Origin: Lycium barbarum
Lineage: Eukaryota > Streptophyta > Magnoliopsida > Solanales > Solanaceae
DNA: 64,000 nt
NCBI RefSeq assembly: GCF_019175385.1
Contig: NC_083338.1
Span: 68,704,712-68,768,711 of the forward strand
Direction: 5' to 3'
Position numbers and translations under genes: made by a program. Positions 1-10,872 of this stretch are shown in pieces. Position 1 is the first letter of the stretch. Each line of letters begins with the position of its first letter. The notes under the pieces are model-generated. The model made no database searches. It had not been told where the DNA came from and saw only the letters and a program-made list of their open reading frames with translations.

Positions 1-1505
1 CCGATCCTTCTTTTGGCATGTCTAAGTGTTTTAGGATCAGATTCGGGCCTCAAAAGACCTTCTTGGCCATCGGAATCCGCAAGAGAAAATCTCAGTTTTT
101 CCTTCAGTAGAATTGAACCATTTTGATATGCTTTTCCTGAAATTATATAAATTTTCTCTAAACTCCTTGAAAAGCTATAGAATGTTCGTAGAACCTTTAT
201 AGGTGACCCCATAAGCTTAAAGGGCGTAATTTGAGCCCACCGCCTTGTTTGTTCCGAAGTGGGCCCGCTATTCCCGGTTTTGCCCTTAATGTACTAAAGC
301 CTCCTTTTCGAACGATTTTTGAAAGAAACGTTTCGACTACCCTTTTTAATTACCTAACGAATATGGTTTTAAATATTCCATTAAGTCTGATAAATTGTTT
401 TGATACTCGAAACTCATTTACTATGATTCCTTCCGACTTCATTGGATCGGTTTGTCTTTGATATGCCTCATCGAGTCTATGGAAACATTCATGATATTTT
501 ACTTGCATTAGTCTCTCACTACTCCATTCGTGGATGCCCCAATGTTTCCCACACTGAGCCCGGGCCAGGATATGTTGTCAAGCGTGATCCTCTGCATTGT
601 TCGCCGTGCCTCGATGTGAGGGGGCAGGTATACGCGTACATGGGTTTGTGGAGTATGATGTGCCATGTCCGCTTGTTCTGATATGATTTGCTATGGCCAT
701 TTGATATGACATATTATGCTACGGGGTTATGCCCTTATTCTGATTCCTCTGTGTTGTGGCACCAACGTCGGGAGGGTGGCCACGTTCTGTCTGCCGAGTC
801 CCTTGGCAGGGGCCGGATTGGATATGACATATGCTTCTGTACACACTCTGCATGTTTTGAAATCATGTATCTGATACTTTGGAATTTTCTATTTACTTTC
901 TGTATGTCCTGTACCAGTTAGGATTTTGTCTCCGTAATTCGGGCTTTACATATTCAGTACATATTTCGTACTGACCCCCTTTCTGCGGGGGCTGCGTTTT
1001 CATGCCGCGCAGGTACCGACGACAGGTTTGCTGATCCGTCCGCTTAGGATCTCATTCTGCTATTTTTGGAGCGCTCTTTTATTCAGAGCCATCTTTTGGT
1101 ACAGTCTGTTACTTCTATATGTGTATATTCTCGTTCATGGGTACGGCGGGGCCCTGTCCCGCCATATGATTCTGTTGGTCCATTTAGAGGTCTGTAGACA
1201 TGTTTGTGGGTTGGGGTCTTTCTGTACAGATATGTGAATATGTTGTGTTTGGGCGATCCCATTCGCCGCGGCGGCCGGTCCGCATATATTTAAATGTTGT
1301 TTTGTTGGCCCTGTGTGGCCTTCGTTGGTATTTTCTACGTGCAGGGTATATGGGATAGTCCGTAAAACAAAGGAAACTCTGCCGAAATTTTTCTGGAAAT
1401 TATCTAAATTTAGAATAAAGCCTTGTTGGCTTCTGCCATATACTAGAATGCGTTTGAGTGCCCAGATCGGGCACTAGTCACGGCCTACGGGGTTGGGTCG
1501 TGACA
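1..1505 (+). repeat. E1: 3' part of an LTR (E3/E9-related family)
   Basis: The block ends in the terminus GGGTTGGGTCGTGACA and is the reverse-strand equivalent of the E3 LTR, sharing for example the stretch around 240-300 with E3 3850-3910. Only about the last half of an LTR near 3 kb is present; the rest lies left of the window. It interrupts the 5' LTR of E2. The intact site in the E2 3' LTR (17908-17912, GAAAG) matches the bases right after E1 (1506-1510), so GAAAG is the likely target duplication. A double hairpin is at 954-991. It could be a solo LTR or the 3' LTR of a full element; the window cannot decide. Short open frames inside it are not genes. Confidence 0.85.
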
Positions 1506-2434
1506 GAAAGGGAGATATGTTGCGCTATAAGACGGATTGCCACCTGGTTAGCTGCCGTATTCATCCCGGACGCGGGATATGTGGGGGAGCCGACGTATTC
1601 GGCGCTATGACATGATATGTTCTATGTTTCTACATATGTGGGGGAGCCGACGGGGGTCGGCGCTATGACATGCTCTATTTTCTATACATATGAAAAGAAA
1701 TGTTTTCAAAGGAAAGCTAGCATGCATGGCATCCGCCCTAAGGGGCATCCAGATGTACAGGTTATTCTTTTATCTCATGATATGCTCAGGCAGAAATACA
1801 CCGTACCTATATGGTCGGGCAGTTTACTTGTAAATACTTATATGTTGTTTCAAAAGGTAAAGTAGCTTACATGATATCTGCCTTAAGAGGCAAACAGAGG
1901 TACAGGTTATTTTCTTACCCTATGTTATGCTTTACGTCCCTTACCATGATATTATGCTATTACTCTTGCCTTACATACTCAGTACATTGCTCGTACTGAC
2001 CCCTCTTCTTCGGGGGCTGCGTTTCATGCCGCGCAGGTACACCCAGATGAGTAGAAGCCATTATAGAAGACGTTCCAGCGGAGTTGGCAAGCTCTATTTG
2101 TTCTGGAGTGTTGCCGAGTCAGATTGCTATGCTATGGTGTCTTGTTCGAAGTTAGAGACTTTGCAGACAGAGTCGTGGGTATTGGAAGTCAGTCTGTCAG
2201 CGGCTCCATCAGCCGAGATGTCAGCTTGTATTATGATATAAGTCTATTTGGTTACAGATTTTATTCGATTTGAAAGCAACAAAAAGAATATTTCGGAAAG
2301 CTTTATTATGTATTTTATGTTTATTTGATTTAGAGGTCCAAAAGGTTAAGTACGAAATAAGAGTCAGCGGGTTCGCTCGGCTCCGGATATGGGGTTGGGT
2401 GCCCATCACACCCTAGTAAGGTTGGGGTGTGACA
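1506..2434 (+). repeat. E2 5' LTR, 3' portion
   Basis: Nearly identical to 17908-18835. It contains two copies of a unit (1579-1614 and 1636-1672, period 57 bp), each able to fold through GCCGA/TCGGC-type arms. It also carries the LTR double hairpin: TCAGTAC 1979-1985 with GTACTGA 1993-1999, then CCCC 2000-2003 with the G run at 2012-2016. The first part of this LTR was separated by E1 and is left of the window. A 104-codon open frame recurs in both E2 LTRs only because the LTR is duplicated. Confidence 0.88.
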
Positions 2435-2437
2435 AAG

Positions 2438-2449
2438 TGGTATCAGAGC
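2438..2449 (+). other. E2 primer-binding site (initiator-Met tRNA)
   Basis: TGGTATCAGAGC lies 3 bases after the LTR end at 2434. It is the standard complement of the 3' end of plant initiator methionine tRNA and would prime minus-strand DNA synthesis. Confidence 0.93.
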
Positions 2450-2492
2450 AGGTCGGTCTAAGGGTTGTCTACAAAGTCGTGTCCAGTAGATT

Positions 2493-2532
2493 CCTGTTTA
2501 TGGGTGTGAAGCCGGCCACATTTATAAACAGG
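2493..2532 (+). other. E2 leader stem-loop with palindromic loop (candidate dimerization signal)
   Basis: The outer arms CCTGTTTAT (2493-2501) and ATAAACAGG (2524-2532) are perfectly complementary. The inner arms GGGTGTG (2502-2508) and CACATTT (2517-2523) pair with three G-U wobbles in RNA, giving a continuous 16-bp stem. The 8-nt loop AAGCCGGC (2509-2516) ends in the 6-nt palindrome GCCGGC. It lies 43 nt after the primer site. The same layout occurs in E3, E4, E8, E9 and E11. The role in RNA dimerization or packaging is inferred by analogy with retroviruses. Confidence 0.7.
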
Positions 2533-2683
2533 AGGCTGCGGGGCATCTAGGGATTGTTGACCTTCTTTCTGTCTTAGATCATGCGATAAAGCCAAGTCAT
2601 AGGAAATAAGATTCCTTATACTAATCGTTGATTTCCGTAGGCGCCTAGTAGCGACGGAAGAAGGAGAGTGACGATATGGCAAG

Positions 2684-5678
2684 TGTCACGACCCAACCCC
2701 GTGGGCCGCGACCAGTGCCCTAGCTGGGCACCTATACGTACCCGATACCCAAATTAGCATATTAACAAAATAATATAATAATAATATTAGTGGACGCTAC
2801 AGAATTTAGCATAAAAAGTAGACTTGGCACACATAGGCCGATAAGGCCATCATAGAACAAAGTATCCCAAACATATGTACAGAATCCACACAGATATATC
2901 CACAGACCTCTACAGAACATAACATAATCATAAGACGGGACAGGGCCCCGTCATACCCAGAACAATGTACATATCCAGATAGCAGTGAAAGACTGTACCA
3001 AAAAGTGGGCTCTGAAGAAGAGAGCGCCCCAAAATAGCAGAAGTGGGATCCTAAACAGATGGATCAGCGAACCTGTCGTCTGTACCTGCGCGGCATGAAA
3101 ACGCAGCCCCCGAAGAAAGGGGGTCAGTATGAAATATGTACTGAATATGTAAAGCGGAATCACAGAAGTCAAATCATAACGATTACAGAAAATGAGTACA
3201 AAAATCCAGAGTGTCAAATGCATATTTCCAAAACAGACAGAATGAGTACAGAAACATATGTCATATCATATCCGGTCCCTGCCACGGGACTCAGCAGACA
3301 GAACGTGGCCACCCTCCCGACGCTGGTGCCACAATATAGAGGAATCAGAAAAAGGGGCGTGGCCCCGTATCATAAAATGTCATATCAACACGGCCATAAC
3401 AGATCAGATCAGAATAGGCGGACATGGCACATCATACTCCACAGACCCATGTACGCGTATACCTACCCCCTCACATCGGGGCGCGGCGAACAATGCAGAG
3501 AATCACGCTTGACAACATATCCTGGCCCGGGCTCAGTGTGGGAAACATTGGGACGTCCACGAATGGAGTAGTGAGAAACTAATGCAATTTAAAAATATCA
3601 TAAATGTTTTCAAAGACTCGATGAAGCGTGTCAAAGCCAAACAGATCCAATGGAGTCGGACGGGATCATAATAAATGCATTTCGGATATCATAATAAATT
3701 ACAGAAGCATAACTTTCCCGAAGTCATTCCGGGTGTCAAAATAATTTATAAGATTTAATAGAATATTTAAAAAAATGTTCGTTAGGCGATTAGTAGGGTA
3801 ATCAAAACATTTTTTTCAAAAATTGCTTAAAAAGAAAGCTTTAATACATTAAGGGCAAAACCGGGGATAGTGGGCCCGCCTCGGGACAAATAAGGCGACG
3901 GGCTCAAATTATGCCCTCTAAGCTTATGGTATCACCTAAAAAGGTTATACAGACATTCTATGACTTTCTGAGTAATTTAGGGCAAAATTGCATAATTTCA
4001 GAAAAAACAAGCGTATCAAAAAGGTTCAATTTTACTGAAGGAAAAACTGAAATTTTGTCTTGCGGATTCCGAGGGCCAAGAGGTCCTTCGAGGCCCGGAT
4101 CCGACCCTAACACACTAAGGGCATGCCAAGGGAAGAATTGGGGTTGCTTTACATACCTTTCACGCTCCTTAAGCCTTTCCAAACTCACTTCCCGTTTCGT
4201 CGAAAAACTGCAATTGGTCAAGAATTGTAAGCTATGAATACCAAAGTTCCAACTTAGTGCATATTTGGCTAACGAAATTTCGGCAGCACTTCCCCTATAC
4301 ATATAGCACCCCGAGAATTCAACTCGGCTATAAATCATCAACAACAACCCAAACGACAACAACAATATCAACCATGAACATTAAAAACACAAATATCCTT
4401 CAACTAGTCATTTTTCTCACAAGTTGACAAAATCTTCAATTCAGCCCAACTTTCAACTAATATCAATAATTTCACATTCAACAACAACAAGATCATCACC
4501 ATATAGTTCTAGAAACATTTCATATCGTTTTCCTTAAGATATACACTCGATATACATAATATACAACTTTCCGCCAAAGTCATAACTTATGCAAAACATC
4601 AAATCTTTGGCATACAACTTCATAACAAGTTTCCAACTTCCAAATTCATCAATGATCATCATAATTCACAGCCAAACAACTTCATTTCCTTAATGTCGGA
4701 AAATCATACTAAAACGACATAAGTTTCTACATTCCAATTCAATACAAACTTATATCATTCTAACTTCATTTACATATCAAGCATTACAACAACACTCCAA
4801 TACACTAAACAACTTAATTCATTTCTATTCCAAATGCAATATACCACATGGCCATATGCTTATTTTTCCATATCAACTAAATTCATCGAACTTTCAATTC
4901 CAATATGCATTTCATCACAATCACGACTAGAATATAACATGAATTCTATACATTTTGGCTATACAACATATATATACACACGGCTACACCTCCAATTCCA
5001 AACCCACATTACAAACTTCCATTTTTCCATATAATCAACACATTTCTACATACTACAACACAAACAAAACTTCATAACACAATAAAAAGGTAGAAATTCT
5101 TACCTTTTCTTCAAGTCTTCTTCACTTGGAGATATGCTCACTTTGGTGATTCTAATGCTCCCCACTCCAATCCAACTATACCAAGTTACAAAGGAACCTT
5201 GACTTAGTAGGAAAACCACAAAAGAAAAATTTTTTGAACAATATTTTGGAGGGTCAATTTTCCATGCTCCACCCGAAACCCTCTTGCTCTCTCTTTTATT
5301 TTTGCTCTTGTTTGTTCTTGTTCATTCTTATCACAAGTCTTGTATGCATATATAATTGAAGTGCTTGGTCACATGACCAAACACATGACCAACTAAATTG
5401 GGCTTGGATCATGGCCTTAAGTGGCCGGCCATGTCCCTTAATTTGGGCCTAAATTTCAATTCAATTTTTGAGCCCAATGACTTGTGAATCATATTTTGTA
5501 ATTCCCGAAACTAATTTCCAAAATTCCAAAATTGTCCTTAGCCTTGTCCCACACTTTCATGACTCTATTCTTTCATGCATAACTCCTATGTTCAACAAAA
5601 TATCAAATTTGACCTTATATCTCAAAAATCCAATATAATTAAAGTCTTTCCAAACGTGTGAAAACACGGGATATAACA
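2684..5678 (-). repeat. E3 3' LTR
   Basis: 2995 bp, the partner of 10873-13871. On the plus strand it starts TGTCACGACCC and ends GGGATATAACA. It carries the LTR double hairpin: C run 3107-3111 with G run 3119-3123, then the TCAGTAT/GTACTGA arms at 3124-3144. The right half (about 4300-5050) is A/T- and CA-rich and non-coding. Open frames such as that at 3059-3571 recur in the other LTR and are not genes. Confidence 0.95.
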
Positions 5679-5714
5679 TCCTCCCCCCTCTTTAGAACAT
5701 TCGTCCTCGAATGT
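5679..5714 (-). other. E3 polypurine tract and adjoining hairpin
   Basis: Read on the minus strand, the purine run at 5693-5679 (AAAGAGGGGGGAGGA) touches the start of the 3' LTR and would prime plus-strand synthesis. Just upstream, ACATTCG and CGAATGT (5697-5703 and 5708-5714 on the plus strand) form a hairpin around a 4-nt loop. The same hairpin sits at this place in six other elements here. Confidence 0.88.
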
Positions 5715-5760
5715 AAAATTAATCTTATAGGGTTGGAGAATACTTTGGGGGAGTTCATGT

Positions 5761-7566
5761 TCACAGACAACACATATAACATACGATTGATATTGAATTA
5801 AATTTAAGCAGGGATTCGAGATTACCTGTGGGCATAGGGAACAATTGAGGATATTTCTTCTTCATTTCCTCTTCGGCCTCCCACGTCATTTCCTCCCTAT
5901 TATCGTTCCTCTACAGTACCTTAACAGACTACATCTTTATTCCGGAGCCTCCTTACCTGACGATCCAAAATAGATACGGGCTGCTCCTCGTACGATAGTT
6001 GCCCCGTCACCTGAATATCATCCGCAGGAAATATTCTGGAAGGGTCACCAATGCATTTGCAGAGCATAGACACATGGAATACCGGATGTACCGCTTCCAA
6101 ATCAGATGGCAAATCTATCTCATAGGCGACATTTCCAACCTTCCGAACAATCTGATAAGGCCCAATATAACGCGGACTGAGCTTACCCTTTCTGCCGAAC
6201 CGCATCACGCCTTTCATAGGCGATACCTTCAGAAATACCCAATCGCCTACCTGAAACTCCAACGGTCGACGCCGTTTATCTGCGTATGACTTCTGTCGAC
6301 TCTGGGCTGCCAACAGTCGCTCTCGCATAAGTTTTACCTTGTCCACGGCCTGCTGGACCATATCTGGGCCAATCAACTCTGACTCGCCAATATCAAACCA
6401 GCCGATCGGCGATCTGCATTTCCTGCCATATAATGCCTCGTACGGAGACATCTGGATGCTGGAATGGTAACTATTATTATATGCAAACTCAATCAATGGC
6501 AAGTGATCATCCCAGCTGCCTCTGAAATCAATAACGCAGGCCCGCAACATATCCTCCAGCGTCTGTATAGTGCGCTCGGCCTGTCCGTCGCTCTGAGGAT
6601 GAAAGGCTGTGCTCAGACTTACCTGAGTCCGTAGGCCCTCCTGAAATGACCTCCAGAAACGCGCCGTAAACTGGGCGCCTCTGTCAGAAATAATAGATAG
6701 AGTAACTCCGTGAAGCTTCACAATCTCCTTAATATAGAGCCTGGCATAATCCTCGGCGGAATAAGTAGTCCTGACGGGAAGAAAGTGGGCTGATTTCGTC
6801 AGCCTATCCACAACGACCCAGATGAATCATACTTCCGTGGAGTGCGAGGCAAACCCGTAATGAAGTCCATATTAATAATCTCCCACTTCCAAGTCGGGAT
6901 TTCCATCTCCTGCAACAGTCCACCCGGCTTCTGATGCTCAATCATGACCTGCTGACAATTAGGGCACTGGGCGACGAACTCTGCAACATCCCGCTTCATA
7001 CCGTCCCACCAGTATAAGCATCGAAGATCATGGTACATCTTCGTAGACCCAGGATGGACCGAATAGCGAGCATAATGTGCCTCGCTCATAACCTGCTGCC
7101 GAAGGCCTGCAATATCAGGTACACACAACCTGCCTCTGTATAACAAAGTGCCGTCCGGTGAAAACTCGAACGGAGTCCTCTCCTTATCATAGGCTGTGTC
7201 CCTGTACCGAGCTAAGACAGGATCTTCGTATTGACGCCTTTTAATATCGTTCCTGATGGATGACTCAGAAACCCCTCGAACAGAAATCTGGGTATCTCCA
7301 GAATCGGCCAGGCGAACCCCGAGACTAGCCAACTGTTGAATATCACGGGCTATCTCTCTCCTGTCTGGCTGTAGATCGGCCAAACTGCCCATAGACTTCC
7401 GACTGAGCGCATCTGCAATAATGTTAGCCTTACCCGGATGATACAGAATATCCACGTCATAATCTTTCAGAAGCTCCAGCCACCACCGCTGCCGCAAATT
7501 AAGCTCTCTGTCTGAAAATATACTGGAGACTCTTATGATCAGTGTAGATATCCACATGAACGCCAT
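5761..7566 (-). pseudogene. pol: E3 integrase and chromodomain-like tail (broken)
   Basis: Integrase joins the DNA copy to the host chromosome. Visible parts are the zinc-binding region (two His in [12 protein letters not shown], then CPNC), the first catalytic Asp (NMDFITGLP), the second (SDRGAQFT) and the Glu ([10 protein letters not shown]), then the GKLSPRYIGPYQIV and HPVFHVSML segments and a tail ending in a TWEAE-type motif. The frame is broken near 7515, where it joins RNase H, again near 6820 just after GLPRTPRKYDS, and near 5930, after which the TWEAE tail continues in another frame to a stop near 5761. The tail resembles the chromodomain end that guides chromoviruses to heterochromatin. 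Confidence 0.9.
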
Positions 7567-9400
7567 ATAAATAGTGTCTCCATATCTTCAGAGCATGAAT
7601 CACCGCTGCGAGCTCCAAATCGTGGGTAGGATAATTCTTTTCATGCTTTTTGAGCTGCCGGGAAGCATACGCTATAACTCTGCCGTGCTGCATCAATACA
7701 CAGCCTAACCCCATACCAGAAGCGTCACAATAAATAACATACCCGTCCGGTCCCTCTGGAAGAGTCAGAACTGGGGCTGAAGTCAGCTTCTCCTTCAGCA
7801 ACTGGAAGCTCCGTTCACAAGCATCAGACCACTGAAACTTAGCTCCCTTCTGAGTCAGCCTTGTCAAAGGCGCTGAAATCGAAGCAAACTTTTCCACAAA
7901 CCTCCTGTAATAACCTGCTAGCCCCAGGAAACTGCGTACCTCTGTGGGCGTCGTAGGTCTGGGCCAATTCTTCACGGCCTCAATTTTCTGTGTGTCCACC
8001 CGGACACCATCAGCTGCAATAATATGCCCCAAGAAAGCCACTGAAGACAGCCAGAATTCACACTTTGAAAATTTGGCATATAATTTCTGATGCCGGAGTA
8101 CCCCTAATACCGATCTCAGATGATCTGCGTGCTCCGCCTCAGACCGAGAATAAACCAGGATATCATCAATGAATACAATTACAAACATATCCAAGAATGG
8201 CCTGAATACCCGGTTCATCAAATCCATGAATACTGCGGGGGCATTAGTAAGCCCAAAAGACATAACCCTGAACTCATAATGCCCATACCGGGTCCGGAAA
8301 GCTGTCTTAGGGATATCGGCCTCTCGTACTCGTACCTGGTGATAACCGGATCGAAGATCTATCTGCGAAAACCACTTAGCGCCCGACAGCTGATCAAACA
8401 AATCATCAATCCTGGGGAGGGGGTATTTATTCTTTATAGTTACCTTATTCAGCTACCGATAATCAATACACATACGCAGCGACCCGTCCTTCTTACGCAC
8501 AAATAATACTGGGGCTCCCCAAGGCGAAGTACTGGGTCTGATAAAGCCCTTATCTAACAAATCCTTTAGCTGCTCTTTCAACTCCTTTAATTCTGCAGCC
8601 GCCATTCTGTACGGAGGAATCGAGATAGGCTGAGTGTCTGGGAGTAAATCAATAGAGAAATCTATCTCCCGCTCTGGAGGAAGACCTGGAAGCTCGTCGG
8701 GGAAAACATCTGGAAACTCATTAATCACGGGGACTGACTGAAGTGTCGGCGTCTCTGCGTCCAAGTCTTGCACCTGTACCAGATGATAGATATAACCCTT
8801 TCTAATCATTTTCTTTGCCTTAAGGTATGAAATAAACTTACCTTTCGGCGATGCGGTATTACCAGCCCATTCTATAGCTGGCTCCCCGGGAAACTGGAAG
8901 CGAATCACCTTATTCTGGCAGTCAACATTAGCGTAACAGGAAGCTAGCCAATCCATACCCATAATAACATCAAATTCAGTCATATCTAACTCTACCAGAT
9001 CTGCCTTAGTGTCACGGTCACAAACAATTACGGAACAATCTTTATATACCTGTTTCGCTACAATAAAGTCCCCGATCGGTGTGGCTACCTCAAATGGCTC
9101 TATAGGTTCAGACATAATACCAATTTTACCAGCAACAAGGGGTGAAATATATGATAAAGTCGAACCTGGATCAATTAATGCATACACAGACCGAGAGAAG
9201 ACCAATAAAGTACCTGTAACGACATTAGGAGATGCCTCCTGATCCTGGCGACTGGCCAAAGCATAAATACGGTTCGAAGGACCACTAATACCAGACGCTC
9301 CACCACGGCCTCTGCCGCGACCCGCTGGGGCTGGAAAATCCTGCCCCGTAGGGCGCATAGCCACTGACGAAGATGAAGACCCAGCGACTGATCCGGTAGG
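7499..9400 (-). pseudogene. pol: E3 protease, reverse transcriptase and RNase H (broken)
   Basis: The aspartic protease shows the active-site motif LIDPGST (Asp codon near 9172). A linker leads to reverse transcriptase with [17 protein letters not shown] motif A (here [10 protein letters not shown]) and the FIDD form of the YxDD catalytic motif at about 8173-8162. RNase H follows with YCDASG, the Glu in DLELAAV, and TDHKSLQ. An in-frame TAG at 8453-8455 replaces the Gln of the CIDYRQLN motif, so the product would stop inside the polymerase. Beyond that, the frame is open to about 7515. Confidence 0.92.
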
Positions 9401-10669
9401 CTGCGCTGCGCCACCCGAACTACCTTTATATGGGCAATCTCTCATCGAATGGCCCTGACGACCACAAGAAAAGCATGCACCGGTGGCTCTGTAGCACTCT
9501 CCCGGATGATATCTGCCACAAAGAGAACACTAAACCCTGGGTGGCCTCATCTGACCAGAACCTCTATCTGTCCGCGAACCTGAAGCCCTGGAGCTCTGGC
9601 CTGCTCCTGAATACCCTGGGCTATCGAACCTGCGACCTATAGGCTGGGGAGGTGCGCTCTGCGCCGGCTGAGATGAAAATCTGCTAGGCTGTTGTGGCTG
9701 TTGGGGCTGTCTGCCCCGAAAATCTCCAGATGACCTGGCCCTCTTGGGCTGTCTCCGATCCTGGCCCCTGTCAGGCTGGTGTCCCCCTCTGCCCCGATCC
9801 TCCATGCCCTGGGCGTGGGCCTGAATACGGGCAATGTCCATACCGAGCTGAGCAGCCAATACTAAACAGCTATCAACAAAATACCGGTCCAGCCCAACAA
9901 TATATCTGTGCATCCGGTCCGCCATAGTAGCCACCACAGTAGGTGCATATCGGGCCAAAGAATCAAACTCCAAACTATAGTCCCGGACACTGCAGCCCTT
10001 CTGCCTCAATAATAAGAATCTATCAGATCTGGCTCGTTGCAACTCTGGGGGCAGAAAATGTCCAAGAAATGCCTGAGAAAAATAGCCCCAAACTACTGGG
10101 GGAGCGTCGTCCCCTCTGGATAGCCCCCATGACTCGTACCAGTTTGCCGCCACATCATATAACCGGTACGAAGCTAACGCGACTGACTCTGTCTCGGAAT
10201 CATTAATCAAATCTAGAGTGCGTCGCATCTTCCTGATAAACTCCTCAGGATCCTCCTCGGGCTTTGTCCCGAAGAACTCTGGAGGACTACAAGTCAAAAA
10301 CTCACGGGCTCTCGAACTATCACGTCTGACTGCCCGGTCACCTCCCAGTCCATGCCACTGAACCTACCCTGCCACAAGTCTAGTCAGCAACTGGACTGCC
10401 TCCCTCATAGACTGATCCTCAGTGCCTGGCCGTGGAGCTGGAGGCTCAGGTACTGGAACTGCGGGAGCTGGCGGTGGAGCTGCCCCCCGATCTGCAGCTA
10501 CGGCCGCCCCAATCTCCTCCACGAGTGGCGGTGTAGAAGAACCCTCTGTCTGGGGCAAAGTCTCCAGAGCAATATGTTCCTGGGCCCTGGTAATCCTCTG
10601 GACCCGGCTAGTCTCTCCCAAGGCTGCTGACTTGGCCTTTTGGGCCGCTGTTGCCTTTTTTAGAGGCAT
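9401..10669 (-). pseudogene. gag: E3 gag (broken by two stops)
   Basis: Gag forms the virus-like particle and binds element RNA. The likely start is the Met of MPLKKATAAQK at 10669, matching MPPKK-type starts in the relatives; an in-frame Met at 10687 is less likely. After a variable N-terminal part comes the conserved capsid region (PPEFFGTKPEEDPEEFI, then the YAPTV and MADRMHRY stretch) and a basic Gln/Arg-rich segment. A CCHC zinc knuckle (CFSC...GH...C) lies at 9475-9434. TAG at 10364-10366 replaces a Gln codon (VAGQ in E9), and TAG at 9530-9532 falls just before the Cys-rich region. The reading frame otherwise runs straight into pol. Confidence 0.92.
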
Positions 10670-10775
10670 ATCTGCAAATATAGCCACTCGTTAGGGAGGT
10701 GTCATCCTGATAACACAGCTCTATCGCACGATCTAAGACAGAAAGAAGGGTAGTATCCTAAATGCCCTGCAGCCT

Positions 10776-10815
10776 CCTGTTTATAAGTGTGGTGCACAAC
10801 ACACCGATAAACAAG
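10776..10815 (-). other. E3 leader stem-loop with GTGCAC loop
   Basis: On the minus strand the arms CTTGTTTAT and ATAAACAGG enclose GTGTG/CACAC inner arms and the 8-nt loop TTGTGCAC, whose last six bases are a perfect palindrome. It lies 41 nt after the primer site. It is equivalent to 2493-2532 in E2. Confidence 0.68.
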
Positions 10816-10856
10816 ACTCTACTAGACACGGTCTGTGGACAATCCGAGGACGAACC

Positions 10857-10868
10857 GCTCTGATACCA
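10857..10868 (-). other. E3 primer-binding site (initiator-Met tRNA)
   Basis: The minus strand reads TGGTATCAGAGC, 4 bases (AAAG) after the 5' LTR. Confidence 0.93.
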
Positions 10869-10872
10869 CTTT

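Larger units (their letters stand above)
2435..2683 (+). other. E2 internal region, left part (leader)
   Basis: This holds the primer site, the stem-loop at 2493-2532, and a second conserved leader block at 2577-2592 (GATCATGCGATAAAGC) that is also seen in the other elements. There is no coding potential. E3 cuts it after GCAAG at 2679-2683, and it resumes at 13877. Confidence 0.8.

Noticed and set aside
1927..2241. A 104-codon open frame in the E2 LTR, present again at 18328-18642
   Set aside because: Same reason: LTR duplication. The translation passes through the structured RNA segment and is not like a known protein.
2438..2449. TGGTATCAGAGC sites as parts of tRNA genes
   Set aside because: Only the short complement to the tRNA 3' end is present, always just after an LTR. 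No cloverleaf can be drawn around them.
2938..3571. Open frames of 84-170 codons in the E3 LTR, recurring at 11140-11762
   Set aside because: They repeat only because the LTR is duplicated. They lie across the hairpin region, have no known motif and differ in frame between copies.
5761..10669. An endogenous plant pararetrovirus instead of a retrotransposon
   Set aside because: LTRs, target duplications, an integrase and a chromodomain-like tail are present, and no movement protein is seen.
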